Assembly (NCBI GenBank): GCA_030549495.1
Contig: JAUIRK010000987.1
Coordinates: forward strand, 310,001 to 374,000
Direction of reading: 5' to 3'
Source: Nectonema munidae
Lineage: Eukaryota; Nematomorpha; Nectonematoida; Nectonematidae
Length of the DNA: 64,000 bases
Below the pieces are notes generated by a model. The model was not told where the DNA came from and made no database searches. It worked only from the letters and a program-made list of their open reading frames with translations. Below are positions 48,161-61,200 of this stretch, piece by piece. Positions within the stretch are counted from its first letter, which is position 1. Every line of letters begins with the position of its first letter. The position numbers and the translations under genes are program-made.

Positions 48161-48461
48161 GTGATATTCCAATATTGTTAAAGTTAATAAAATTAATGAT
48201 AAAGAAAACAAAGAGGTAAAGGTAGCATGGGGTGTTTTCATTGAAAAGGCACAATTTTGCCGCTTTCATCGAACAATGAGGAAAGTTGGCTTGAAGCCGT
48301 GGCGAACCCAGTATCTAACCAATCTTACTCAAGCCCCTTTTTGTAGTCCATCTCTTTGATTATGAGTAGACTTTTATTACACGTCCATCTATAATTATTT
48401 GTTAAAGCATTGAAAAGAGTAAATCAAACACGTCCCATTTTTTCCTTAACACGTATGCGTA

Positions 48462-48992
48462 TTGGTAACGCCTAATAAAAACATTTCTATTCCAGCTAAA
48501 CAACAAAATGCACAACTTATGATAACTCAAACTGAGGAAAACTGGAAACATTTTTTAAAGTCCCGCAAACTTCAACACAAGAAGCATTTTAGTGCGGTAT
48601 ATTTTAATGTAGGATGCGGAGTCTTGCAAAAGATAAAAAAAATACCTTACCGAGCTTTTTAGGATTCTTAGTGACGACTCTTGGACCTCCTTGTGGACTT
48701 AAAATTCAATAATTTTATTTTCAGATTTAAGCAATATTATTATGTTATCCCTAAAATATTTATCCTTGATCTGCTTAATATTATAGACCTGGACCGCTTG
48801 CTTTCCTTTCTTCCAAACATCAAGTCAGAGCTAAAAAGGATGTTAAACATTCTACATTTTTTTTTGCAAATTTTGCACCTAACCGAATTAATATTTTCGC
48901 AGTGTATGAGTGATATCCTTTTGCAAAAAGGCATCATGCTTTTACAGCACTTAAGTTTGGCTCTAAAAAGATTTAACATCTTCGTAACATAG
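48462..48992 (+). other. Two unrecognised ORFs, possible small two-exon gene
   Basis: Open frames at 48462-48662 (contains EENWKHFLKSRKLQHKKHFS, AVYFNVGCG) and 48681-48992 (contains DLDRLLSFLPNIKSELKRML and a helical tail). TTTATTTTCAG at about 48714-48724 would be a good acceptor for the second. A matching donor in the first was not found. AATAAA at 49032 lies 40 bp after the second stop. The first ORF faintly recalls dynein assembly factor DNAAF3, but not enough to name it. It would converge on the PiT gene. Could also be retroelement debris. Confidence 0.3.
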
Positions 48993-49031
48993 GCAAGCTA
49001 TAATATTAATATTGAGAATGTCTAAAAGTTG

Positions 49032-49037
49032 AATAAA
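49032..49037 (+). promoter_or_regulatory. Possible polyadenylation signal for the 48.5-49.0 kb ORFs
   Basis: AATAAA 40 bp after the plus-strand stop at 48992. It only has meaning if those ORFs form a gene. Confidence 0.3.
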
Positions 49038-49129
49038 GATGTGTATGCAACAAAGTAGGAAATAAAGAAAAGATGTTCCTTTTAGTAAACATTGTAACGA
49101 AGTAAAAAGTGAAGAAACACTATTAAAAA

Positions 49130-49135
49130 TTTATT
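49130..49135 (-). promoter_or_regulatory. PiT polyadenylation signal
   Basis: AATAAA on the minus strand, 75 bp after the PiT stop codon. It is the first such hexamer downstream of the stop. Confidence 0.75.
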
Positions 49136-49210
49136 CCTAATAAATAAAACTAAAATTACTTAGTCTAATAAAATAACAATGAATATGTGAGCAGGGAATG
49201 AACTTCGTGA

Positions 49211-52200
49211 TTATCTAATGCTGTAGCGCAAGCCAGCCATTAAAGAAGCGCTCAATAGGGCGGAGATAGGAAGTGTCAGAATCCAAGCCATGATAATGCT
49301 GATGAATAACTTCCAATTCACACCCTGCTTGGATTTGATATAACCAACTGCTACAATTGACCCCACCTTGCAATGAGTTGTGCTGATGGGAATCCCAATA
49401 TTCGAAGCGAGTAAAACGGTGAAGGCTGAACCAATCTCTATAGTGAAGCCACTGAAATAAAAATAAAAAGACTACACGCACGTTCATGGGATGAGGCGAC
49501 GCGTGCAAACCTGGAAGGGGTGATCAGGGATAAATCATCTCCGAGAGTCTCGATCACACGCTTTCCGAAAATCCACAGGCCTAGGCATATGCCTATGGAG
49601 CCGTAAAAGAGGAGCCACAACGGAGTTTCAGTATTTTGATCGACTTGTTTAGTTTGGTATATGCACCACAAGGAAATTAGGGGGCCGATGGCGTTCGACA
49701 CATCATTGCCGCCGTGAGCAAAGGAAGCGAAGGAGGCCGTTAAAATTTGCAGAAATGAAAATAGTCTTCCGATCTCAGCGGTGTCCTTGTCAGGGTTGTA
49801 AAGGTTTGCATACTTTGCACCATTCTTTTCTATCTTTTCAGTGATATTCGGATAAACTTTATCAGTGCTTGTCAATGAATCTATTTCATTCTTTCCTATC
49901 TTTTCAGTGATGTTCCCATAGGCTTTATCAGTGCTTGTCAATGAATCTATTTCGTTCTTATCTTAAAAGTGAATAAAGTAGAGCACGTGCAAGAAAGTAA
50001 CGAGTATTTGCTCACTAAAGCTTTTTGTATAAATAGATGCTTCTTTTGGCGGTTTTCTCGCTATTTCTTTGCCAGCCTTAAAAAGTTAAAGAACAATCCT
50101 TGTAGACATATATTCACTCGCCATATACCAATGATTTCTAATGATCTCAGCATATCGCTCTCATACACAAAAATTAAAGTTGCAGGTGAACATTGTGCTA
50201 ATTTTTCTATGATTTTAAGTCTTAGTTATGTGGCAATAGAAAGGATTTCTTTAAGAGTCCTAAACCATGGTACCACCCAATAATTTTTAATTAACTATTA
50301 CGCTGCAAATGTACAGAATACGGTGAGAATAAAATTTAAATAAAAGGATTTGTCCTTACCTTGAATTAATTTTTATACAATTAAAATTTTAAAATTAAAG
50401 CTATGAAACTCAGAAGAAATGAATTTCTCGTTATTTCATTTAAAGGAAATAGAAATAGCAACGCAAAATTTTTTATGCTTATCTTTTGTTCATTAACCGC
50501 TACAAGTTCGTGTATGGCTGAAATTTTTTAAAGTGTTTCACGCTATTTTATTAATTTTCTTCTGGAATGAAATAAATGATATGTCTAAAATTATGAAGAC
50601 TAATCGTATGCTTTTTTTCAAAGCACTTTTATATGCAAAGCAGACGATTCTCATTTCTTGGTACACATGTGTCACACTGATCCTCAAAGGGTTGCGTCTC
50701 TCATTTTAATTCCTATTGAGGATTCTGTGCCAGTGTGGAGTATACAAGTGGGAAAATATTTCTACAAAACAAGATGGAGAAGTAATACTTTTTTAAATTC
50801 AATAAAACTTTACCTTGGGCCGCAGCGTGACGCCCATGTCACAAGGGACGAAATTCGTCTGTTTTAAATATACAAAATGCCAATGTAAAAGAAAGCAAGC
50901 AAGTAGACTTAAAAATTCTAGTGCTCAAAGAGTTAAAGTAAAAGTATATGATTCATCAAATAAATATATCATTGGCAAAGTTTCCGAAGTTCAACAAAGG
51001 CGCCTCAGTGTAAAAAAAGGTTTAGAAGGAGTGTACTGAGCAAGTACACTTAGTAATCATTGGTTGGCTTAAATAAACGCCGTATAAAAATGAAAACAGA
51101 GAAAGAGCTCAATCTACGATTGGTTAGTATAAAAGGAATGAAATTGTTGTCATAAGAGCTTTATCTTGAGCTGCGTGTTAAGAGACTGCAACTGGACTAA
51201 GGATAGATATATAAATGAAATAGATCCTACCTATTGAAAATGTGTCTAGATATAAGAGATTAGTTGAGACCAATGCTTAAAAAGTACTTACTATTACTTC
51301 CCCATCTTTCATGGAAGGAGAAGAGATACACGTAAGAAGAGTTGTTTGAGAAGGAATAGAAACACATTTTTCTTTTTCTTCCTTCAACATGTCTAAATAC
51401 CGTGGAAAATGTAATTCAAGTTAATTAAAAAATGTGCAATATTTTCGAACAACCCGGCATCTTCTCCTTCGAGCGAAAATAAGATATCTACAATGAGAAG
51501 GTTGGTGTACGCCTGCTTTTTAAAGTGCTGAGAGGCAATTGCTAAAGACGCGTGTAGTAATCGCCTTAGCTGAGAACCACTCGAGACATTTGTATCTTTC
51601 ACATTTCCAAGGCCACCCAGGCCTAATTTTGCATTTCTTTGATGTTATCTTCTGGAAATTATTGGCAAGCAAACTTACTGTTTTATTTATCAAATAACAT
51701 TCACCATATTTAAGTAAAAAAAGTCGTTTTTTCTGATGGAATCAATTTCTCAGCAAGGTATCAAAATTACAAGAGCTATACTTAAATTAAAAATAATCCA
51801 TTCAAATCTTATAATTATATTAACAATAAATTTATAAGTTTTTAATTAAATTCAAATCAAATTTTATATTTTCATCCATTTCTATATAAACAACAGGGAA
51901 GTATGCTCAGCCGCCCAAAACTTCATTTTTGTGTAGCAAAAAGTTTAAAAATCTTTTCAATTTTTAACATTCTTTACATTCCACCTAACTTTTTTTTATC
52001 TTTTCACATCTTTCATCGCATCCGTGTAGTTTGGGGTATTGATTTTTAGGTCTTAAAGAATGCCAAAGAGTTTTATTCGTAGTGTTAATAAGCTTAATTT
52101 CAATACCCAATTTTTTGTCCTCGTTTTTATCATTCGATTGGTTTTTTCGTTAATGTATGGTGTTTTGAGTGTAACCTTTTTGTTTTATAGTTTTTAAAGA

Positions 52201-55200
52201 TTAAAACTAATGCCATCTATGGCTTCTTTGTTACTATACTCATTTTGAAATTTCAATTATGGCAGGTAATAGTTTAAAAACATGTGGTGCTTTTATTGAA
52301 TTCATCATTTTAAATATCAAAGATAACAACATATGTCTATCCTCTGACAAAATATTTTTAATATGATTAGTATATGAGCTAGAATTGAAGATATCAAGTT
52401 CATTTGTTTTATCCGACTTAATAATCGTTATGCTATCATCTCTAATAACCTTATTTAATTCAAATCTCTCATGATAACTAATTTTTTAACTCTAACTCTT
52501 TTCAAATTTTTTAAGATATTTTATCATTTTAAAAGTGCTTTCAATAGTACAATCCGAGGATTGTAATTATTGAAAAGTTCTATTAACCTTTTCATGCACA
52601 ATAGAACACCGGTGTCCCATAGAAAAAATCCTCTCCTTTAAGCATAAAGAAAGGCGAAATTTTGTGAAAGCAAAGGTAGTTGAATCTTAATCCGTTAACG
52701 ACCACATAACCAATGTAAAGCAGATTTGTATTAAAAAGCACTTATAAACGCAGGTGATCAAATTTTTATAAAGGCGTCACTAACCAATTAATAAAATTTT
52801 CCAAATCCTAATTTTGAAAATTATTCTCTTCCCACCAAGGGAAAAGAAACTAATCTCTATAGTTTATATATTTTATCTAAATCCTTGACTTTAAAAAAGA
52901 AAATAAAAAGTATTGGAATTTTGAATTGTTACGGTCTTTATCAGGAATGGTCTGAATCAAAGCTCAGCAAACTACGCCCCGATCTGAGCCACGAGATAAG
53001 TTTCTCCCGACCGTGAACAAAATTTGATTTGCATGAAAAACAAAATGTCATATTTATTTTAATAATACAATTTCCTTTTAAAATCTAAAAATATAATAGA
53101 TATCATAACTACTAAACTCTCTATACTTTCACTCAAGCATGTTAACAGTGTGATGACGAATGCCAACAAAATTAAATCAAGTGTTGAAGCGTTTGACAAA
53201 GGACACTGCATTTATTGTAACAGAAGGTTAAGCGGTGATCACATAATCAGTGCAATCCATGGCATGGCAGTAGACAATTAGGAAATTTCATAGGCGGACA
53301 TTTTCAAAAAATTGCATCCATAAAAAATCGTGTAAAAGCGATATATTTCTATACGATTATAGATATATCAAGTATCGCTTACAGAAAGTGACTTTGTCGT
53401 CTGTTGATTAGAGTGCATTTTCCTATATTTTTATTTATTACTAAATCATACACATGCAAATAGGTAAGTAAAGCTTGGATTCAATGAAAAATAGATGAAA
53501 TAGAAAATGCACGCTGCTGTATATAATAAATGCAAGAAATTACTTACCAAAAGAGGGAGAGTTGTCATTTTCAACGGAATCCACAAAATTTAGGGTTGAT
53601 ACGTGCTCTAGAAGCAAAGACTACATTTTAACAACGTTATAAAATGCAATTTTATAGATCAACTTACTTAGGATTTTTTTTCTGGAATATGGAACAACAA
53701 AAAGATGAACGAGCACGGCTGTGATAACGGCACCGCCTAGGCTTATGAGCATGAGACCGTAAAGAGGGATTAGATTAAATTTGAAAGCTTTTTAAAAATA
53801 AAAAATTTAGCATAAAAACGCATCTTATAACGACACAAATCAAAACGTTAATTTCATATAGCAAGAATGAACAAGAGGCTAAAATAACTCTGAAACGCAT
53901 TTTCAAACTCGTGCTCAAGCAATTTTACAAGAAGGTAGGATTTTTATAAAATCTGAAAAAACGTAATAGTATCATGAACGATTTGCTCACTCAAGCACTA
54001 GAGGAGCTTAAAAGTTATTAAAAGTCGTGAAAAGTTATCAGAATATAGCAAACGTCAAGGAAAATAGAGATATCTTATTTCTATTACTTATCTGAGAATA
54101 TGATATCGAATCTACTACCCATTATATACTTGTATACTAATTTGTATAATTAATTAGAATGTTTAATAAAAGATTATTATACGTAAAATGATTTTATTGT
54201 ATATATATATATATAAATGACATCAACTTTATTTACAATAACATAATAACTATAGCCTGAAAATTTCTTTGACTCTTTGGAAATTTGTACATACTGAAGA
54301 CAATGTTTCTTCACCCTAAACTCGACACACACTCTAGTAAATTGTAACTGGCGTGTATTCTTTAATGCAAGTGCACTCGTTTACTCTTGCACCCAACTCG
54401 TGTGACAACTCGGCTATCGAATGATTCAATTAATTTTGTTTCACTAGTTAATTATTTTCCTAAGCTATTATTTTACTCAAGATAGTTCATGATTTCTTTT
54501 TCTCAGACTGCATGGACATAGTTAATTCGATTCAAATCAAAGTTAGAAGACATGAAATACGCGACTTTTTAGTTTTCCTTAGCAACAATTTAATATAAAT
54601 AAAAGAAAAGGAATATTTGAACACAAATGCAAATGAGTGTAGAAGGACCTACTTTTGGGACCTTTATATAAAATGGAAAAGAGATTCACAAACAAAGTGA
54701 AAGCGTAAATCAAAGGTAGGCTTTTCAAACCGGAATCAAACGGTTTAGGCTTAAATTTAAAAAAAAATAGAAAAACATTCATTTTGTGTAAGTAAAACAG
54801 AGTACTTTGGTTAGAACAGATTTTTTCAACTGCAAAAAAATGAGACCAGATACGAAGCCAGAAAAAAGAGGTGAAATAAACCAGGAAAGAACTAAAAAAA
54901 ATACAAAATCTTATAAAGTTTAAATAGACAAAAATTCCCTTTTGCTAGAAAAATTCAATTTTAGCAACCCCAAAACTGGGGCATTCACAAAAGACGTTCA
55001 TCACAAATTAAAGGTTTTGCGGGAAAAGGAGAAGTTAGGATGTAGAAAATGACTAGAGAAATAATGTTATTAATAAGGCATAAATGATTGAGAGAGATTT
55101 TAAAAGTATTTGATTTTAAAGGAACTGTCTTAAATTTAATTTTTCGATTCCAATTCTATTATAGGTGCTATGTTATCAAATTGGAATGAATTTCGATACT

Positions 55201-58200
55201 GTATTCCTTTTAAAAGAACCTCACTTTTATATACGGATTTTGTTAAGCTAATAATATATAAGTAAAAAGTAGTGTGTTGAAGAGTAAACATCTATAGTTA
55301 TGTATAATAAAAACTAGGATATAAAAATATAGACGAGTGGAATATGTTGATTCCCGTGGACTGGCAGGTAAAGATAGATTAATGTCTTTAACCAAGGAAA
55401 AGGCATTCTCATGTTGAAGATAACATTAAAACCCGTCTTGCAAGATTCATCATAAGAAAGCGTGAAAATTCAGAAAAAATATACTTATAAGCAAATTATT
55501 TTAGTAAACCTTTACAGACATGTTAAGAATATAGCTAGTACCCACTGTGCAAAATTTAAATCAAAATGACTGAAGAATAACAGTTTTATAGGCTGATGAA
55601 AACATACACCTAGAAAGGAAAAAATCAAATACAAGAATCCAAGTCTTAAATTAAAAACCAATACAACTACTAAAAATAAAACGTGACTTCAGAAAAGATT
55701 ATTGCACAGGGTTTATTATTTATTAAATTAGCGTTGAACGCTTTCTAAAAGTTTGGGCATGAACAAATTCCTATTGATTCTTTCTTACCACATCTTTTCC
55801 TTAAAAAGACTGTACATTGAAAACGTAAATTAAAACTATATACTTTGAAAGTTTTAAACACTATCTATAATTTAAAAAATGATCACATCAATAAAAAATA
55901 AATATTCCAGCGAATAAATTTATATAAACTTTAATACGGTTCCGTACAACCTTTAATCGTGAAATAAATAAACTAATACACTAAATAAGAACATTATTAT
56001 AAATTTTAACTAATTTCAAAGACATGCGTCGTTCGACTAGCATTACGGCAAGCAAATTGTAGAAATAAATTAATCTATAAATTGATAAGATAAGATATGA
56101 AAATTTCAAGTCTCGTATTACTTTCAAATAAATGACTAAAATTTTGAGCTATCAAACACAAGTAGATATATCGTTAAGAAGGGATGGTAGTTTACCAATA
56201 AAACCAATGGACTTGAGCTGAATTCCATCTGTTCCTTTTGCCACCAATGAGAAACCGAGCTTAGCACCAATTATACTATGGGAACCAGAGACGGGTAATT
56301 TTAGAAAGGTAGCTATTAAGAGCCAAATTCCACCGCCTAAATACACAAAAATGATTACATATATAAAAATTGTACCAAGAATCTTCAGATATGGGTCTAA
56401 ATTGGCCGATGGGTATTGGCCAAGTAGGCGCCAGCAGAAGTCCAAACGGGACATGGCTTTTGAATATCTTGTCAAAATGCTCTTCTGGTTTGAGTTAAAA
56501 TTAAAGCGATATCTTTAAAAAAAATAAATAAAAGTATGAGTTCTTATATTGTTTCTTATGAGTTCAATTTCTTGAGATCAGATAGATACAGTGCTGCCTC
56601 TTCTGTAGAAAGAAAAATACTTGCACAAGCAGCTTTGTATTGAAAATTAATATGATAAAAGATAAATCTATCGTATTTATAATACAGTAAAACGTCTTCC
56701 TGCGGACACCTCCTTATTCCGTACATACCCAAAATAAGGACAATTTATTATGATGGATATTTTAATCGGAATATTCATTTTTTCTTCAATAAAGACAATT
56801 CTATAATAAGAACCAGTTCGAAAGCTGTACATTTTATAGAAGTTTTACTGCATATGTTTTTTCCCTAATATGAAAGAATATCGTTCTATACACATCTTAA
56901 AAACACCATAAGAGCTGGAGGTGTAATCTCGGAACAAATGAGATCCGGAAAAATTGTTATGGTGTTTATACGGAGGCAGCACCAGCAAAGATGTCACAGC
57001 CAGGATTTCAAAAGCGCTAATGGAGGCAAATGCAAAAGCCAAGAAGAATCACTACATTACTAATCCTCTTTTTATTTGGGTCAAAACCCTTAATTATCGA
57101 CTTCAGAGACAAGGGCTAAATGTGCCCACTATAAAGTCCTGCCTTTACCAAAATCTTTCTGGAATGAGAGCATGAAACCTGCTCGTTGTCTTTCAAAGAG
57201 CACCGTTGTAAATGGAGTGTTTAAACTTCTTAGGGATATTAAATTATTTTCCGAAACAAGAGATAAAAGGGATCTATCGTCCAACTTAAATGACTTTTTT
57301 GTGCGAATAAAATATAGCTGATATATTTGAGCAGTTAGATAGAAGTAATATAGGCAAAAGAAAAACACCCTTAATCCAATAAATAGTCTTTACTACGATG
57401 ACTGGGCTTATAAGGAAATATAGGCTTGCTAAAAAAAACTTTAAAATGTTCTTGATGAAAATTAAATAGATCCATCAGCCTGATAATAAATAACCTATGG
57501 CAGAAATTATCCAGCATCAAAAATGTTTGCAAAGTCAATCGGCACTTCCTGGAATTAGAGCAGCCAGTAGTGACTCGGTATAAAATGCATTTACTAGCCT
57601 TCTAACTATCAGCACCGTTACAAAAGATGTTCGTGTTCAACTCTTCGATTTCTCAAATTATTTTGTCGACAACGATCTTTGTGAAAAAATAAGTTATATC
57701 CCAAAATTTGTACACTTAGAAAAGTGTTGCCTTTTCAACTACTTATTTATGTAACATTGGCTTCTCCACACTTCTACGCATTAAATAGGAATTGAAATGG
57801 ACTAATGTGGACTTCGTTACGAGATACGCGTTAGCAGTGACAACCAAAATTTGTGAACTAGCTGAAAAAAGAGGCATAGCCATTTCATTTCATTCGTAAA
57901 ATATATACCTTATTTTGCAAATAAATGATCTTTTAATTATTATTAATAAAAAGAATTAAGTAGGACAAAATTCAAGATAGATCAAAAATCCATTAACAAA
58001 ATACTTTTTTCAATGCTATTATTTTAAAGTGATTAGACTGCATTATAGGATGATATAAGATATAAGAGAACTACCGAATAAACATCTTATACATACTAGA
58101 GTCCTGCATCAGCAACATTTTTGTACCCATACAGCCAACACCCGCAAAACTTGACCTTCACCCGCCCAAACTCACTGAATAAATTATGCGGGTACCACGT

Positions 58201-61200
58201 AAATTAATTTTTTACCCGCATCCACCCTCATAGCTTAAAAATTAAATTTTTGGGTAAACCAAATATTGAGCACTCAAGAATTGAGCCGATTGGGCCAACA
58301 AAACATTAATTTTACTATGTTTTATCAAGGGACAGAGTCGAAGGTTTAAAAATCTGATTCCGACTTGAAGTTCTTACTAAACCCCGCTCGAAGTACACAT
58401 TAGTATATAGTGATTCATATTCTAATGCAGGGGTTCTTAACCTGGGATGCAGGCACACCTATGAAGACGAGAGATAGTCATAGGAGGTGCGAGAGATCTT
58501 AATGAACTTTTTGTTAAAAATGCCTCCGCGCTTTGATTTTGTTGATTTCATCAGGTTATTAGTGATTAGTATCGCCATCCATCCTAGGTTGGTTATCCAT
58601 TGTCGATAGCTAGAAAGCATGAAAGTGAGAAACATACAGCAGATTATGATAGCTACGAAGCAATAACTGTTTACTCTTCAGAATAAAAAGAAGTCGAGAT
58701 ATCTTCTAGATGCGCAACATGACATGCGTCATCATGCACTTAGCTAAAAAGAGCTTCGAATGGCAAAAATAATTGAAACTAAAACGGAACATATGTCTCA
58801 TTCATCTTTCATTTTTTTTTAATACATGCATATATATTTTTTTTATTTTTTTTTATTTTGTGCTGAGGGTTAAGCAGGAATTTTTTTGGCATACGGAGTG
58901 CTGGAACTTAAAAGGTTAAGAAGCACTGTTCTAATGCCCTACTCTAATTTCTTCTAAAACTTTAGAAATTTTAATTCAAATTATTTCCTTGATCTTTATA
59001 CAAATTAATGCTTGTTTCGCCTCACTTGTGTTCTAAGTATATTTTTAAATATGTAATCTTAAAAAATAAATTAAATATATACTATAAAATTAAGAAAAGA
59101 AAAATGAGGATTAAGCTTAAATAAATAAAATTCCAAACCTTGTAAACTCAAATAATAGATTGATGTTTTCAATTCTTTTAATTGAGAAAAGGCCGAGTTA
59201 TAAACAATAGTACACGAAGAGTCCGGGTAATCTTTAAAAATGCAATTTGCAGTCGTGTAGTATCTATCTAGCGCAGGATCCCCAAAGTGCTAGATATCCA
59301 CCCCGTGAGGTCGATAAGAGCTATCTAGGGGTCGGTTAATGCTATGGAGAATCAAAACTTTCTAGGCACTAAGTCAAAAATGGAGATATTGTTATTAAAA
59401 TGTGAAATATAATATTCTTTTTTTACATCAAGCTATGATCAAACGCTGGCTATAACTTTAACTTTACTTTAACGCCTTTGCCGCTTTACACGAATTTGTG
59501 TGAAAACACTTACAACATTTGCATGTATAACTAACTCTCTTATGTACGAGAAAATGGAAAAAACAGAGTAGTAAAAGCTTCTTCGGATAATCAAATTTTG
59601 AGTACGCAAAGTTTCTTAATTTTTAAGGTCTTAAAATATTAATTTAATTTAGAATATTCTAGGGAGAAGAAAAATGTTAAATAATAAACAGACAGGTTCT
59701 AACTGGCGAGATCAAAAGAGATAAATTATCAGCATTTTTATTTGTTATTAAATGTGTATAACCCGACTATAAAAATATTGTATGTAAAAGTAAATGCATT
59801 ATGGTTGTTTCCAGCCGTTACCGGATATTTGACCAACAAACATTTGATCGACGGATATTTAGCCGATTGGACATTTGGGTAAACTTACCTTTGGCACGAA
59901 TGAACATTTCACCGAAAATATACATAGAATTTGAGAATTTTTGTAGGCCTTTTACTTCCAGTAAGTAAATATATTGTAAATATATCTGTCATCAAAAAAA
60001 GGCTCTAAAAGTGTGCAGCAGGGTTATTAACAAAAGTAAAGCTCGTCCTCTCATTTCCCGAATATTGGCAAAGTTATGTGAATCAAATGATGTAACTTTC
60101 AACTCATTCTTTCACTGAGGTAAGGTGGTTTTCAAAAGGTGATGTTTTTCAAAGGCTTGTTGAGTTGCACGGATCACCCCAAGAGTTTTTAAGGAATATG
60201 GATCCGTCACTATGTGAAGAGTTAAAACTGCGCAAAAAACACCTCAAACACATTTCAAGGATTAGGAGAATTTGCATATTCATGCCTGGCTTGTTACTCC
60301 ATTTGATATGAAAACGGAGAATGATGGTCATGAATCTGGCTTAGAAGATGAAGTTGTTGTAATGTGTGAAGATTTCGAAGTTAACGCGTTGTTTAAATGT
60401 AAAAACTTCAGCGAAACAACATTAATATCGCTACTAAGTAAAGCAGCCACCTTTCTTATTTGCGTTCCCACCTTCCTTTACGGTTGTAGTAGCGTTAGCC
60501 ACGCGAACACAATTTTGAGAAAACAAAGGAGCAGACTCAGCCTGAAACATCGTGACGACTAACGACTGAAGCCTACCAATTTTCAATCGAACATCAATAG
60601 TCTGGTTGGTGCTCGTTGAGAACATGCATCCCAATAATGCCAACTATTTTAATAAAAAGGTAATTTAACGTATTTTCAAGGTATTCATTATCAATTGCCA
60701 AATAACAAAGAAATTTTATCCAAAATAATTCATGTTAAATTTTCAAAACAATTGTCATTTTAAGCATTATGACATAATTATAAACATTTCAATACCTAAA
60801 TTTCTACGGTTTGATGTTTTATTAAACTTGTCAGGGCGTTGACGAGAAGACAAATGATAAAAAGTTTGTAGACCCCTGATTTAGAGAAAAAGTAAATATA
60901 CAACCTTAGTACAAGGTTTAGTTTGCCTTGCCCAAGCACTAAATTTCCGTAATATGAACATGAATTGTAGAACAAAGTGAGAAGAACCAATATTTGGGCA
61001 AAACAATTTATTGCACGCACACATTTCACAACAAAGCTAAATTTTTCAAATGTGTGCTTTAAAGATCATTAGCAAATGGTTGCTAACTTCGATTCGATAT
61101 TAAAAAAATGGAAAAGTTATAAATAATCAAGAAAACAAAAACATTAAAAAGAGACAAGTGAAGTTCATTTGAAGAACAATTTGAGAAAAGTTAGTTAACT

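Noticed and set aside
48740-48979. 79-codon minus-strand ORF
   Set aside because: Shadow of the longer plus-strand frame and without splice context or family resemblance.
51291-51391. Extra PiT exon between exons 6 and 7
   Set aside because: Acceptor phase fits exon 6, but the donor leaves phase 0 while exon 7 needs phase 1, and no linking exon was found.
52584-52710. Second piggyBac-type MITE starting TTAACC
   Set aside because: TTAA-like ends are present but the terminal sequences are not inverted repeats of each other.
55590-55620. Hammerhead ribozyme (CTGATGA ... GAAA)
   Set aside because: The core words are present but no stem II or stem I/III pairing could be drawn; the words are common in AT-rich DNA.
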